From Vibrio coralliirubri (lineage in GTDB: Bacteria > Pseudomonadota > Gammaproteobacteria > Enterobacterales > Vibrionaceae), in the NCBI RefSeq assembly GCF_024347375.1, contig NZ_AP025471.1:1178001-1242000 (forward strand): a stretch of DNA of 64,000 nucleotides, in the 5' to 3' direction. The position numbers and the translations under genes were made by a program. Position 1 is the stretch's first letter; the number at the start of each line of letters is the position of its first letter. Below the pieces are notes generated by a model. It did no database searches, had not been told where the DNA came from, and saw nothing but the letters and a program-made list of their open reading frames with translations. This document shows, piece after piece, positions 17,512 to 26,353 of the stretch.

Positions 17512-19047
17512 ATGATTTTACCTGTCATTCTAGCCGGCGGCTCCGGAAGTCGTCTCTGGCCACTGTCTCGCGAGCTTTACCCTAAGCAATTTCTCAATAT
17601 TGCCGGTGAGCAGTCAATGCTTCAGCAAACGCTTCAACGCCTGCAAGGTCTTGAAGAGCACTTGATGGATAGTAAATGCGATGCCCCATTCATTATCTGT
17701 AATGAAGAGCATCGCTTTATTGCCGCTGAACAAGCTCGATCAGCTAACATTCAACATAGTGGTATTCTGCTAGAGCCAGTCGGTAGAAATACAGCCCCAG
17801 CTATTGCGCTTGCCGCCCTAAAGACTTTAAGTAAACCAGCGCTTAATGAACAAAGCACATCCGACCCTATCTTGTTAGTGCTGGCTGCTGATCATCACAT
17901 CGCGAAAACCTCTGAATTCCAACAAGCGATTAGTCGTGGTGTTGATTATGCAAAACAAGGCAAACTGGTAACATTCGGCATAACACCTGACGCCCCAGAG
18001 ACTGGTTATGGCTATATCAAGCAGGGAGAGCCTCTTTCCTCCAGTGTTCAAACTGATACTAATGGGACAGAGCAGCCACTCAATCATGCCTACGCCATAG
18101 AGTGTTTTGTAGAAAAGCCAAATACCGCAACAGCAGAAGAGTTCATCCGCTCAGAACAATACTTATGGAACAGTGGCATGTTCATGTTTAAGGCATCACG
18201 CTATGTTGAAGAACTCGCCGAACACCACCCTGAGATATTAGCGGCTTGTAAACTCGCTCTTGCAAAGCAAAATACCGACCTCGACTTTATCCGTATAGAC
18301 GCTGAAGCATTCAAAAGCAGTCCGAGTGATTCTATCGATTATGCCGTGATGGAGAAGACCTCACACGCCGCAGTGATCCCGATGGATGTCGGTTGGAACG
18401 ACATTGGCTCATGGTCTGCTATTTGGGATGTAAGTGAAAAAGATGAGCACAATAACGTCATTGAAGGTGATGTGTTGACCGTCGACTCTCAACACAACTA
18501 CATCCATGCTGAAAATAAGCTGGTTGCTACGGTAGGCGTCGATAACCTGATTATTGTCGAAACCAAAGACGCTATATTGGTTGCGAATAAAGACAAGGTT
18601 CAGGGTGTTAAATCGATTGTCAGCCAGCTGAATCAAGCAGATCGCACAGAACATGTTCATCACCGCGAAGTGTTTAGACCTTGGGGTAAATACGATGTAA
18701 TCGATCTAGGCAAACGCGACAAAGTTAAACGTATCACCGTAAAACCCGGTCACAAGTTGTCGTTACAAATGCACCACCATAGAGCGGAACATTGGGTAGT
18801 CGTGGCGGGTACTGCGAAAGTGACCAACGATGAAAAAACCTATCTGGTTAAAGAAGATCAATCCACTTACATCCCTTTAGGCCATATTCACTGCCTAGAG
18901 AACCCAGGGGTTCTCCCACTCGAGATGATAGAAGTGCAAACAGGCAGTCATTTAAGTGAAGACGACATCATTCGATATCAAGACAGCTATGGGCGAGACG
19001 TGCGCAAGCAACAAGTCCACTCATCAAAGCACAACCAAACGAAATAA
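17512..19047 (+). CDS. manC: Mannose-1-phosphate guanylyltransferase / mannose-6-phosphate isomerase
   Basis: Bifunctional enzyme of 511 aa that makes GDP-mannose. The N-terminal nucleotidyltransferase has MILPVILAGGSGSRLWPLSR and EPVGRNTAPAIALAA. The C-terminal ~120 residues form a type II mannose-6-phosphate isomerase cupin, RPWGKYDVID ... LQMHHHRAEHWVVV. An in-frame GTG at 17467 would add 15 unrelated residues, so the ATG at 17512 is preferred; no good Shine-Dalgarno is visible for either. manB follows after 15 bp. GDP-mannose feeds LPS, capsule or exopolysaccharide, but no glycosyltransferase genes lie nearby. Confidence 0.92.
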   Translation: MILPVILAGGSGSRLWPLSRELYPKQFLNIAGEQSMLQQTLQRLQGLEEHLMDSKCDAPFIICNEEHRFIAAEQARSANIQHSGILLEPVGRNTAPAIALAALKTLSKPALNEQSTSDPILLVLAADHHIAKTSEFQQAISRGVDYAKQGKLVTFGITPDAPETGYGYIKQGEPLSSSVQTDTNGTEQPLNHAYAIECFVEKPNTATAEEFIRSEQYLWNSGMFMFKASRYVEELAEHHPEILAACKLALAKQNTDLDFIRIDAEAFKSSPSDSIDYAVMEKTSHAAVIPMDVGWNDIGSWSAIWDVSEKDEHNNVIEGDVLTVDSQHNYIHAENKLVATVGVDNLIIVETKDAILVANKDKVQGVKSIVSQLNQADRTEHVHHREVFRPWGKYDVIDLGKRDKVKRITVKPGHKLSLQMHHHRAEHWVVVAGTAKVTNDEKTYLVKEDQSTYIPLGHIHCLENPGVLPLEMIEVQTGSHLSEDDIIRYQDSYGRDVRKQQVHSSKHNQTK

Positions 19048-19062
19048 AACAGCGACAAATCG

Positions 19063-20487
19063 ATGAAACCAACATTAGACCTGAGCTGCTTTAAGAACAA
19101 CGATATCCGCGGCGTCATTGGTAAACAAATCAATGAGCCACTCGCCTACCTGCTCGGTAAGGCATTTGGCGAATACGTTCTATCCGCTACGCCTGAAACC
19201 CCATTCGATGGCTTGGCGCAGGTAGTGATTGGTCGTGATAACCGCGAAACGTCCCTGTCATTACAAGAAGCCATGACCAAAGGCTTGATCGAGTCAGGGA
19301 TTACCGTAATTGATCTAGGTATGACTGGCACTGAAGAGGTCTACTTTGCGACTCGTCACCTAAAAGCGATTGGCGGAATACAAATTACAGCTAGCCACAA
19401 CCCAATCAATTACAACGGCATGAAATTGGTCGGTGTAGACGCTAGCCCTATCAGTAAAAACAGTGGTTTAGATGAAATCAAACGACGCATTGAAGAACTT
19501 AATCAAGAGCTGAACTGCAATTTACCGTTCGTTCATGCACAACCAAGTAATTCTCGTAGATCGACCAGTATTCTCGCCACTTATGTAGACCACCTACTCT
19601 CGTACATAACCCCATCAAAGCTGTCATCGATGAAGATTGTGGTTAATGCTGGGAACGGTGTTGCAGGGCATGTTATCGATGATTTAGAGAAGCGATTCAA
19701 CGAACTCAATGCTCCAATCACATTCATCAAGGTTCATCACTCTCCAGATGGAAAGTTCCCAAACGGTATTCCAAACCCCTTAATCAAAGAAAACCAGATT
19801 GCGACACGCGATGCCGTCTTGGCACACTCCGCAGCTCTTGGCATCGCATGGGATGGAGACTTCGACCGATGCTTTTTCTTTGATGAGAAAGGCAATTACA
19901 TCGAGGGTTATTACATTGTCGGGTTGCTTGCTGAAGCATTCTTGGTCAAACAACCTAACGCGACTGTATTGCACGATATGCGCATGACATGGAACACGAT
20001 TGAAGTCGCTAACACGCATGGTGGAAAAGCGATTGGAATTAAAGCGGGGCACGCACTTATTAAAGAGAAGATGCGTGAAAAAAATGCCGTCTATGGGGGC
20101 GAAATGAGTGCGCACCATTATTTTCGTGATTTTGGATATTGCGATTCAGGCATGATTCCTTGGCTATTGGTTATCGAACTAATGTCGAAAACTCAACAAT
20201 CGCTTCACCAATTGACGAGTACCAGTATAGATAGATTCCCCTCTTCCGGGGAGATCAATCGAAGAGTATCAGACCCAAAGCAGGTCATGGCTTGCGTGTT
20301 ATCGCACTACCGAGATAATGCCTTTGAGATCGATCACACAGACGGGATCAGCGTCAATATGGGCACATGGCGCTTCAACTTAAGAAAGTCCAATACCGAG
20401 CCATTAATACGCCTCAACGTGGAAACCAAGCAAGATAGAACTTTACTGTCACTCAAAGTCGACGAGTTACTGTCTTTTCTCATTTAA
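19063..20487 (+). CDS. manB: Phosphomannomutase
   Basis: Alpha-D-phosphohexomutase, 474 aa, converting mannose-6-phosphate to mannose-1-phosphate for ManC. The phosphoserine loop is ITASHNPINYNGMK with S111, the Mg-binding loop is WDGDFDRC, the sugar-binding loop is GGEMSAHHYF and the phosphate-binding loop is RKSNTEPLIRLNVE. This set is that of CpsG/ManB. It forms a two-gene operon with manC and ends just before a strong terminator. Confidence 0.93.
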   Translation: MKPTLDLSCFKNNDIRGVIGKQINEPLAYLLGKAFGEYVLSATPETPFDGLAQVVIGRDNRETSLSLQEAMTKGLIESGITVIDLGMTGTEEVYFATRHLKAIGGIQITASHNPINYNGMKLVGVDASPISKNSGLDEIKRRIEELNQELNCNLPFVHAQPSNSRRSTSILATYVDHLLSYITPSKLSSMKIVVNAGNGVAGHVIDDLEKRFNELNAPITFIKVHHSPDGKFPNGIPNPLIKENQIATRDAVLAHSAALGIAWDGDFDRCFFFDEKGNYIEGYYIVGLLAEAFLVKQPNATVLHDMRMTWNTIEVANTHGGKAIGIKAGHALIKEKMREKNAVYGGEMSAHHYFRDFGYCDSGMIPWLLVIELMSKTQQSLHQLTSTSIDRFPSSGEINRRVSDPKQVMACVLSHYRDNAFEIDHTDGISVNMGTWRFNLRKSNTEPLIRLNVETKQDRTLLSLKVDELLSFLI

Positions 20488-20526
20488 GAATACTGATACT
20501 TTCAGTTTATAACTAAGAATTACAAA

Positions 20527-20560
20527 AAAGCCCTTACTAGCTGTTGCTAATAAGGGCTTT
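20527..20560. terminator. Bidirectional terminator between manB and aroG
   Basis: A long stem (AAAGCCCTTA / TAAGGGCTTT, extended inward by TAGC / GCTA after one mismatch, loop TGTT) lies between two convergent genes with A and T runs on its sides. Confidence 0.85.
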
Positions 20561-20599
20561 GAATTTTCAGCCGCTTAGTGACTGGTTGTAATAATTAGA

Positions 20600-21652
20600 T
20601 TACTTGTTACGGCGAGCTTCAACAGCGCCTGCCAGTTGGCGAAGTACTGTTTCAGTATCTTCCCAACCAATACATGCATCAGTCACAGATTGACCGTAAG
20701 TTGCAGCTTTGCCGTCAACCAAGTCTTGGCGACCTTCAACAAGGTGAGATTCAATCATCACACCAAAGATAGCTTTGTCGCCACCAGAGATTTGTGCGCT
20801 TACGTCATCAGATACGTTCATTTGACGCTTAAACTGCTTAGAGCTGTTTGCGTGGCTGAAATCGATCATCACTTTTTGTGGAAGACCTGAAGCTGCTAGC
20901 TCTTCTTTAATCTTACCAACGTGTTCTGCGCTGTAGTTTGGCTCTTTACCACCACGTAGGATGATATGACAATCAGGGTTACCTGCTGTTTCAACGATAG
21001 CTGAGTGACCGTACTTAGTTACCGATAAGAAGTGGTGAGAAGCGCTAGCAGAGCGAATAGCATCTGTTGCAATCTTGATGTTGCCATCAGTACCATTCTT
21101 AAATCCAACTGGGCAAGATAGGCCAGAAGCCAGTTCGCGGTGAACTTGAGATTCTGTAGTACGTGCGCCGATTGCACCCCAGCTGATTAGGTCAGCAACG
21201 TATTGAGGCGTGATCATATCTAGGAATTCGCTTGCCGTCGGCATGCCCATGTCAGTTAGATCCAGCAGTAACTTACGACCTAGACGAAGACCATCATTTA
21301 ACTTGAACGTATCGTTCATGTAGGGGTCATTAATTAGACCTTTCCAACCAACAGTTGTACGTGGCTTTTCAAAGTAAACACGCATTACGATTTCAAGGTT
21401 ATCACCAAGTTCGTCGCGCAACACTTTCAAACGTTTACCGTACTCAAGAGCAGCTTCTGTGTCATGAATAGAACATGGACCTACAATAACAAGCAAACGG
21501 TCATCGCTCTCTTCTAAAATATTGTGGATCGCTTTGCGGCTTTCAAAGGTTGTAGAAGAAGCAACTTCTGTCGCTGGAAACTTTTCTAAAACAGCAACAG
21601 GGGGTAATAACTCTTTTACTTTGTTAATTCTTACATCATCAGTCTGGAACAT
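20600..21652 (-). CDS. aroG: 3-deoxy-7-phosphoheptulonate synthase (AroG type)
   Basis: Class I alpha DAHP synthase, 350 aa, catalysing the first step of aromatic amino-acid synthesis from PEP and erythrose-4-phosphate. It follows E. coli AroG along its length: DDVRINKVKELLPPVAVLEK at the N terminus, VGPCSIHD (metal-binding cysteine), RVYFEKPRTTVGWKG, the TTESQVHRELASGL segment and DFSHANSSKQFK. The N-terminal part is the one that binds phenylalanine in AroG, so feedback by Phe is likely but not proven. A GGAAG site precedes the ATG. The 313-bp upstream gap contains a TyrR-like palindrome. Confidence 0.93.
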   Translation of the reverse strand: MFQTDDVRINKVKELLPPVAVLEKFPATEVASSTTFESRKAIHNILEESDDRLLVIVGPCSIHDTEAALEYGKRLKVLRDELGDNLEIVMRVYFEKPRTTVGWKGLINDPYMNDTFKLNDGLRLGRKLLLDLTDMGMPTASEFLDMITPQYVADLISWGAIGARTTESQVHRELASGLSCPVGFKNGTDGNIKIATDAIRSASASHHFLSVTKYGHSAIVETAGNPDCHIILRGGKEPNYSAEHVGKIKEELAASGLPQKVMIDFSHANSSKQFKRQMNVSDDVSAQISGGDKAIFGVMIESHLVEGRQDLVDGKAATYGQSVTDACIGWEDTETVLRQLAGAVEARRNK

Positions 21653-21801
21653 TGCTTACTTCTTCCTTTTTTCTATCCTTGAGCTGAATGTACGTTGTCT
21701 CACGTCACTTTCTATCAGCACTAATCTTCTTGTTCCCTGTAACTTAACTAGTAAAAACTCTAGTTTCAATCACTAATTAAAAATAAACGCAATTTTTTTT
21801 G

Positions 21802-21819
21802 TGTTTTATATTTAAAACA
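21802..21819. promoter_or_regulatory. TyrR-box-like palindrome upstream of aroG
   Basis: An 18-bp inverted repeat (TGTTTTA ... TAAAACA) has the TGT-N12-ACA frame of a TyrR box (TGTAAA-N6-TTTACA), although the inner triplets are TTT/AAA rather than AAA/TTT. It lies about 150 bp before the aroG ATG. TyrR control of DAHP synthase is known in enterics; here it is a guess from spacing. Confidence 0.3.
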
Positions 21820-21930
21820 CCCTGTATACCATTATTTACACACTATCGATTGCGTATTTTATAGGAAGGTAAGAAGATCCATCCTTCAAGCTTCATCATG
21901 CATGTAAAATTGTGTCGAACTTAAAAACAC

Positions 21931-21959
21931 AAAAGCTCACGTGATCAGCGTGAGCTTTT
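21931..21959 (-). terminator. Terminator after the DUF3820 gene
   Basis: An 11-bp perfect stem (AAAAGCTCACG / CGTGAGCTTTT, 7-base loop) lies 7 bp past the stop of the 71-aa gene and has a U-rich tail on the minus strand. Confidence 0.85.
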
Positions 21960-21965
21960 ATTTAA

Positions 21966-22181
21966 TTACATTCTTTTCAATGGTTTGACGACACTATCAA
22001 GTCCTTCAATCTTCAGAGCAAGACACAGTTTTAATAAATCGCCTAGTTCACCAGACGGGAATCCCTTTTTATCGAACCAAAGCAAATATTCTTCAGGTAA
22101 GTCAATCAGTGTACGACCCGCGTACTTTCCAAATGGCATCTGCATTCGAGCCAACTTAATCAGGTTCTCTTTCTCTAGCAT
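21966..22181 (-). CDS. DUF3820 family protein
   Basis: Small cytoplasmic protein, 71 aa, with the family pattern MPFGKYAGRTLIDLPEEYLLWF. It is conserved in gammaproteobacteria and has no established function; related short domains occur fused to exonucleases. The gene follows the lipoprotein gene after 12 bp and ends at a strong terminator, so the two are likely cotranscribed. Confidence 0.85.
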   Translation of the reverse strand: MLEKENLIKLARMQMPFGKYAGRTLIDLPEEYLLWFDKKGFPSGELGDLLKLCLALKIEGLDSVVKPLKRM

Positions 22182-22193
22182 TATTCGCTCTTT

Positions 22194-22865
22194 CTATGCG
22201 TCATCTATGTTGTGTAGAGTATCACCTAAACGTTCAACCCAATAGTTGATCGCGTCTTTGGCATCATCCAGCGAATCAATCATGGTTGAAAAGTCTTTAT
22301 TACCCGCTTCACGATCGATGGCTGCAAACAGTGGTGTGCCCTCTTGAGCATCACTGACCAATAACTCTACACTCGCACTCCCAACATTGGTGTGCTCACC
22401 AGTTGTCACCTTAGAAATGGTTGACATCGCAAGGCCAAACGGCAGAACGCTGCTCGTTACAGCTAAGATCGGATTAGGCGTTTCAACGTTACTCAGAGCG
22501 ATACTCAAGCGGAGCGTTTTTCCTGTCGGTTCATCGACAATCGTTTTATGAGGCGATATTTTCTCTTCCAAGCGTTCAACCATGTGCTCAGTGAGTTCCT
22601 GAATCTCTTCCTGATCCAACGAACCTTCTTCTGTTAAAACAAAAATTTGGTCGATCACTACAGAGTCGTAATCATCTAACTTGGATTTCAAACGCTGTGC
22701 GTCACGTAGCCCAACCCTTGCCCAAACCAAGTCGACGCCTCCGTCAGGCCCAGCCTGAAAATCTTCGTAGCTGGTAAATTTAGTAGCGGTTCTAATTGGG
22801 CCGCCTGCACAACCAAACAAGAAAATGCTGGTTGCAACAAGCAAAAGGACTTTTAAAGAGTTCAT
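22194..22865 (-). CDS. DUF3313 lipoprotein
   Basis: Predicted lipoprotein, 223 aa, with lipobox LFGC (lipidated C19) after a typical signal sequence. The sequence TSYEDFQAGPDGGVDLVWAR and the later ISPHKTIVDEPTGKTLRLSIALSNVE match the DUF3313 family of envelope proteins of unknown function. It is followed by the DUF3820 gene. Whether it faces the periplasm or the surface cannot be told from sequence. Confidence 0.82.
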   Translation of the reverse strand: MNSLKVLLLVATSIFLFGCAGGPIRTATKFTSYEDFQAGPDGGVDLVWARVGLRDAQRLKSKLDDYDSVVIDQIFVLTEEGSLDQEEIQELTEHMVERLEEKISPHKTIVDEPTGKTLRLSIALSNVETPNPILAVTSSVLPFGLAMSTISKVTTGEHTNVGSASVELLVSDAQEGTPLFAAIDREAGNKDFSTMIDSLDDAKDAINYWVERLGDTLHNIDDA

Positions 22866-22964
22866 AACGCACTTAGCTAAAATTAAGGAATCTAACTAAG
22901 TATGCCATACCCTATGTGAAAAGGTTGTAGAAAAAGGGGGTAAAATTCAGAGCTAACTCTAAAA

Positions 22965-23318
22965 TTAATCATGTTGAACAGTGTGTGCGTACTCTACAAT
23001 TACCTGATTTCCTTCAATATAAGCATTTTGGATCTCACCATCAACACTCATTCTACTTTTCAGGTAGACCACTTTAGGCCCCGATTCATTACCCTCTTTT
23101 AGCGAAGGGAATACATTCCTTGGTTCCAAATGAAGTAAACGACAAAAGTGACTAATGAAAGACATGGTTAATGGCGTCTCCCCTCTTAGCACTCTTGAGA
23201 AATCAAGCTGGTTCATGCCTAACTTTTTTGAAAACTCCATCTGCGTAATTCGCATTCTCGATTTTTGTGACATCCACGTTTGATACAACGCGTCTCTGTC
23301 TAGTTCTGTGAATTCCAT
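22965..23318 (-). CDS. Small XRE-type helix-turn-helix protein
   Basis: Putative DNA-binding protein, 117 aa. Residues about 20-60 (MRITQMEFSKKLGMNQLDFSRVLRGETPLT) form a Cro/CI-type helix-turn-helix. The start at 23318 is preferred because AAGGAGT lies 5 bp upstream; an ATG at 23366 would add 16 residues with no ribosome site. The C-terminal half has no recognised domain. It is monocistronic and its target is unknown. Confidence 0.78.
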   Translation of the reverse strand: MEFTELDRDALYQTWMSQKSRMRITQMEFSKKLGMNQLDFSRVLRGETPLTMSFISHFCRLLHLEPRNVFPSLKEGNESGPKVVYLKSRMSVDGEIQNAYIEGNQVIVEYAHTVQHD

Positions 23319-23644
23319 ACCGACTCCTTTATATAATTCATACCAATCAATTGTCCGGTTTTTCATACATGGCGTGTCAGGGTTCGGTTAGTGGAAACCA
23401 AAGGTTTGGTTTTGATATGCGCTCAATTGTTATCCAAAGCAAAAATCAAAAGACAAAACCATTCACAAAAACAATTAGAGCAAATACTTTCTTAATTTAT
23501 TTCAATCACTTATAGGTGAGCAAAGAATACATTTAGCAAGTTAATTTGTGACAAGAATTAAAAGTTCGAGATTAGCATTCCACATTTCAATCTATTCATT
23601 CGCATTTATAAAACGCGTTGACTACATTTCGCTTGCTTAAACGC
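23319..23644. other. Intergenic region between the XRE gene and the gbpA riboswitch
   Basis: No gene is seen. The sequence is AT-rich and must contain the divergent promoters for the XRE gene and for gbpA; I could not place either with confidence. Confidence 0.4.
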
Positions 23645-23733
23645 ACTTCTGGCAAACTATTTGAAAGAATAGGACGCAAAGCCACCGATCTGTCGACAAT
23701 TATTCTATCTATGATAGCGGAGCTGCCACTTAA
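23645..23733 (+). promoter_or_regulatory. Cyclic di-GMP class I (GEMM) riboswitch of gbpA
   Basis: The aptamer is recognisable from GGCAAAC (23651-23657), a P2 helix CTATT / AATAG closed by a GAAA-containing loop (GAAA at 23663-23666), the invariant GGACGCAAAGCC stretch (23672-23683), a P3 arm ending CTATGATAGCGG, and a closing helix GGCA / TGCC. This closely matches the Vc1/Vc2 aptamers of V. cholerae, where Vc1 sits in front of gbpA as well. Cyclic di-GMP should therefore set gbpA expression. Confidence 0.92.
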
Positions 23734-23746
23734 TAGGATTTAAGTG
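23727..23746 (+). promoter_or_regulatory. Possible switching hairpin of the riboswitch
   Basis: A 7-bp stem (CACTTAA / TTAAGTG, loop TAGGAT) overlaps the 3' strand of the aptamer closing region. Its right arm can alternatively pair with GCACTT at 23643-23648, giving two exclusive folds. A T6 tract follows at 23770-23775. This is a plausible expression platform; the mechanism is not determined. Confidence 0.45.
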
Positions 23747-23802
23747 CAAATGCGTGCCGGAGTGTTCTCTTTTTTGTCGGCCAAATACAGTAAGGACAAA
23801 TA

Positions 23803-25268
23803 ATGAAACAACTCCCAAAAAATCACTCATCGCTCTGTCGCTACTAAGCGTTAGTGGTGCAAGCTTCGGTCACGGTTATGTCTCGGCATACAATAATGGC
23901 GTCGCTGAAAGCCGTGTAGCGCTGTGTAAGTTCCCTGCGAGTGATACACAAGAGAAGAACACTAACTGTGGTGGTATTCAATACGAACCGCAAAGTGTCG
24001 AAGGTCCTGAAGGCTTCCCAGAGGTTGGCCCTGCAGATGGAAAAATCGCGAGTGCGCAATCTTCTTTAGCGGCTGCGCTAGACGAGCAAACGGCAGACCG
24101 TTGGGTTAAACGCCCTATCCAATCTGGCTCTCAATACTTTGAGTGGACATTCACAGCAAACCACGTGACTCACGATTGGAAATACTACATTACAAAAGCA
24201 GACTGGAATCCAAACCAGCCTTTGGCTCGCAGTTCTTTTGATCTAACCCCATTCTGTGTGGTCGAAGGCAATATGGAACAGCCACCAATGCAAGTAAGCC
24301 ACTTGTGTAATGTCCCTGAGCGTGAAGGCTACCAAGTGATTCTTGCTGTTTGGGATGTGGGTGATACTGCAATGGCTTTCTACAACGTTATTGATGTGAA
24401 ATTTGATGGCGATGGTCCGATCATTCCTGATTGGGATCAAGGTGGTCAAATCAACCCAACTCGCGACCTAAACATCGGTGATGCAGTTTACACTCGTGTC
24501 TTTGACCAATCTGGTGAGAACGCTTCATACAGCACAGAGCTAGTGATTGAGAACAACGAGCAAGGTAAAGCGAATAACTGGTCTTATGCATTGGCATCAA
24601 AGATCAACCAAGAGCAGACGCAAATCAAAGCGGGTCAATTGAATGACCAAGGTGATTTCGCTCCTGTATACGGCTCAAACCCGGTTTACTTAAAAGCAGG
24701 TTCAGGCTTTAAGAGCGTAGAGATCGGCTACAAGATTGATACTCCAGAGCCAGAGCATGAAGTTGAAGTAACAGGTTTAGAGTCAGAGTACATTATCGAC
24801 GAGAATCAACCGACTCAACTTGATCTTACTCTAGCGGCAACGGGCGACGTTCAAGCAGAGCTCACGGTATACAACCACCATCGTGAAGCACTGGCGTCTC
24901 AGAAATCTGAACTTAAAGACGGACAAGTTGAAGATGTTCAATTGACTCTGTCTAAATCTGAAGCTGGCCACCACATGCTTGTAGTTGTGACCAAAGATGA
25001 CCAAGGTAACTTAGTGGATCAGAACACGCTTGATTTCCACCTGATGGACGAGCAAACACCGCCACCAGCGGGCGATTACGACTTCGTATTCCCTGAAAGC
25101 ATTGAGTCTTACACCGCGGGCACGAAAGTACTAAGCAGCGATGGTAGTGTTTATCAGTGTAAAGAGTTCCCATACTCTGGTTACTGTGTTCAATGGGCAC
25201 CAACGGCAACTCAATACGAACCTGGCGTAGGTTCACACTGGCAAGATGCTTGGAACAAAGTGGACTAA
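23803..25268 (+). CDS. gbpA: GlcNAc/chitin-binding LPMO GbpA, frame broken in the signal peptide
   Basis: Secreted colonisation factor that binds chitin and mucin and cleaves chitin oxidatively. The mature part begins with the copper-binding histidine of AA10 LPMOs ([10 protein letters not shown], His codon at 23871), followed by the two GbpA middle domains and a C-terminal chitin-binding domain ([18 protein letters not shown] ... GSHWQDAW). It resembles V. cholerae GbpA throughout. The natural start is the ATG at 23803, 6 bp after AAGGA, but its frame stops after 14 codons. One extra A in the A6 tract at 23817-23822 would give [20 protein letters not shown] joined to HGYV, a normal signal peptide. 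The only in-frame start is a GTG at 23754 in the riboswitch platform, with no signal peptide. Either a sequencing error, a real inactivating mutation, or slippage. Confidence 0.9.
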
Positions 25269-25322
25269 TTATTAGTAAGGTACTTACTTTCAAGTACGTA
25301 AGCTTGTGTAATTAGCCAAACA

Positions 25323-25349
25323 AAAACGGATGCCCAGAGCATCCGTTTT
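25323..25349. terminator. Terminator between gbpA and cyoE
   Basis: An 11-bp perfect stem (AAAACGGATGC / GCATCCGTTTT, 5-base loop) lies between convergent genes with A and T runs on both sides. Confidence 0.88.
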
Positions 25350-25378
25350 CTTATTCAGCAACAGCGGAAATGCGGTTA

Positions 25379-26353
25379 TCAAAGTAGATAATGGTCTGCC
25401 AACAAAGCGACAAACAAGATCATGAGATGATAGATTGAGAACTTAAAGGTCTTCATCGCCATGTTCGGCTCATCGCGATACTTCAATACCCAGGCATGAT
25501 AAACAAACCCACCGTTGAGCAGCAAAGACGCGCTCAGGTATATCCAACTGCTCATTCCAACCAATACTGGCAGCACACACACGATGCTCAGCAACAGTGT
25601 ATACAGCAGAATTGAAGTCTTGGTGTAAGTTATCCCATGTGTCACAGGCAACATCGGGATATCTACCTTGGCATATTCGTCACGACGATGAATCGCAAGT
25701 GCCCAAAAGTGAGGAGGTGTCCAAATGAAGATGATCATCACCAACAACCAAGCGTTTGAATGCAGCTCGTTGGTGACTGCCGTCCAGCCCAATAGCGGAG
25801 GCATAGCGCCTGCGATCCCTGCAATTACGATGTTCTGTGGCGTCGCTCGCTTCAAGTACATGGTATAAATGACCGCGTAGCCCAATAAGCTTGCAAAGGT
25901 TAACCAAGCAGTGAGTTGATTGACCCACACCACTAACGTAGCAAACCCAAGTAAGCCGATACCTGCTGCAAAGCTGAATACGCGCACACTGCTGAGCTCA
26001 CCGGATGGTAAAGGACGTCGATTTGTTCGAGTCATCTGGCCGTCGATCTTTTTATCGATCAAATGGTTAAACGCAGCCGCCGAACCTGCCATTAACCCTA
26101 TCCCAATCATTCCGAACAGAGTTTGTTGCAAAGGCAACCCATTCGGCATGGCCAAACACATCCCAACCAATGCCGTAAGCAACATTAAAGCCACCACTTT
26201 AGGCTTGGTCAGCGTTAAATAAACTTTCCAAGTGGCTTTGTTTTTTACAGCCATTTCGTTACTTAACGCTATGTCATTGTTGGCTGTTATCTTATGGGTT
26301 AAGGCTGCGTCTTGAGCCACCACTTCATACTCTGTTGACGTTCTACTGACCAT
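25379..26353 (-). CDS. cyoE: Protoheme IX farnesyltransferase (heme O synthase)
   Basis: UbiA-family membrane prenyltransferase, 324 aa, that attaches farnesyl to heme B to make heme O. The polyprenyl-diphosphate motif is [20 protein letters not shown], and [14 protein letters not shown] and [12 protein letters not shown] are family hallmarks. There are about eight or nine helices after a 50-residue polar N-terminal extension. The ATG at 26353 has AGGAGGT just upstream; it overlaps the end of ctaA by 11 bp, so the two are coupled. It is last in the caa3 oxidase operon and works with CtaA to supply heme A. Confidence 0.94.
   Translation of the reverse strand: MVSRTSTEYEVVAQDAALTHKITANNDIALSNEMAVKNKATWKVYLTLTKPKVVALMLLTALVGMCLAMPNGLPLQQTLFGMIGIGLMAGSAAAFNHLIDKKIDGQMTRTNRRPLPSGELSSVRVFSFAAGIGLLGFATLVVWVNQLTAWLTFASLLGYAVIYTMYLKRATPQNIVIAGIAGAMPPLLGWTAVTNELHSNAWLLVMIIFIWTPPHFWALAIHRRDEYAKVDIPMLPVTHGITYTKTSILLYTLLLSIVCVLPVLVGMSSWIYLSASLLLNGGFVYHAWVLKYRDEPNMAMKTFKFSIYHLMILFVALLADHYLL

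Larger units (their letters stand above)
21653..21965. other. Upstream region of aroG
   Basis: This 313-bp gap holds the aroG promoter region, the palindrome at 21802-21819 and the DUF3820 terminator at 21931-21959. No coding sequence is evident. Confidence 0.5.

Noticed and set aside
23754..23802. GTG start giving gbpA a cysteine-containing N terminus
   Set aside because: It lies in the riboswitch expression platform, has no ribosome site, and the added residues are unlike any signal peptide.
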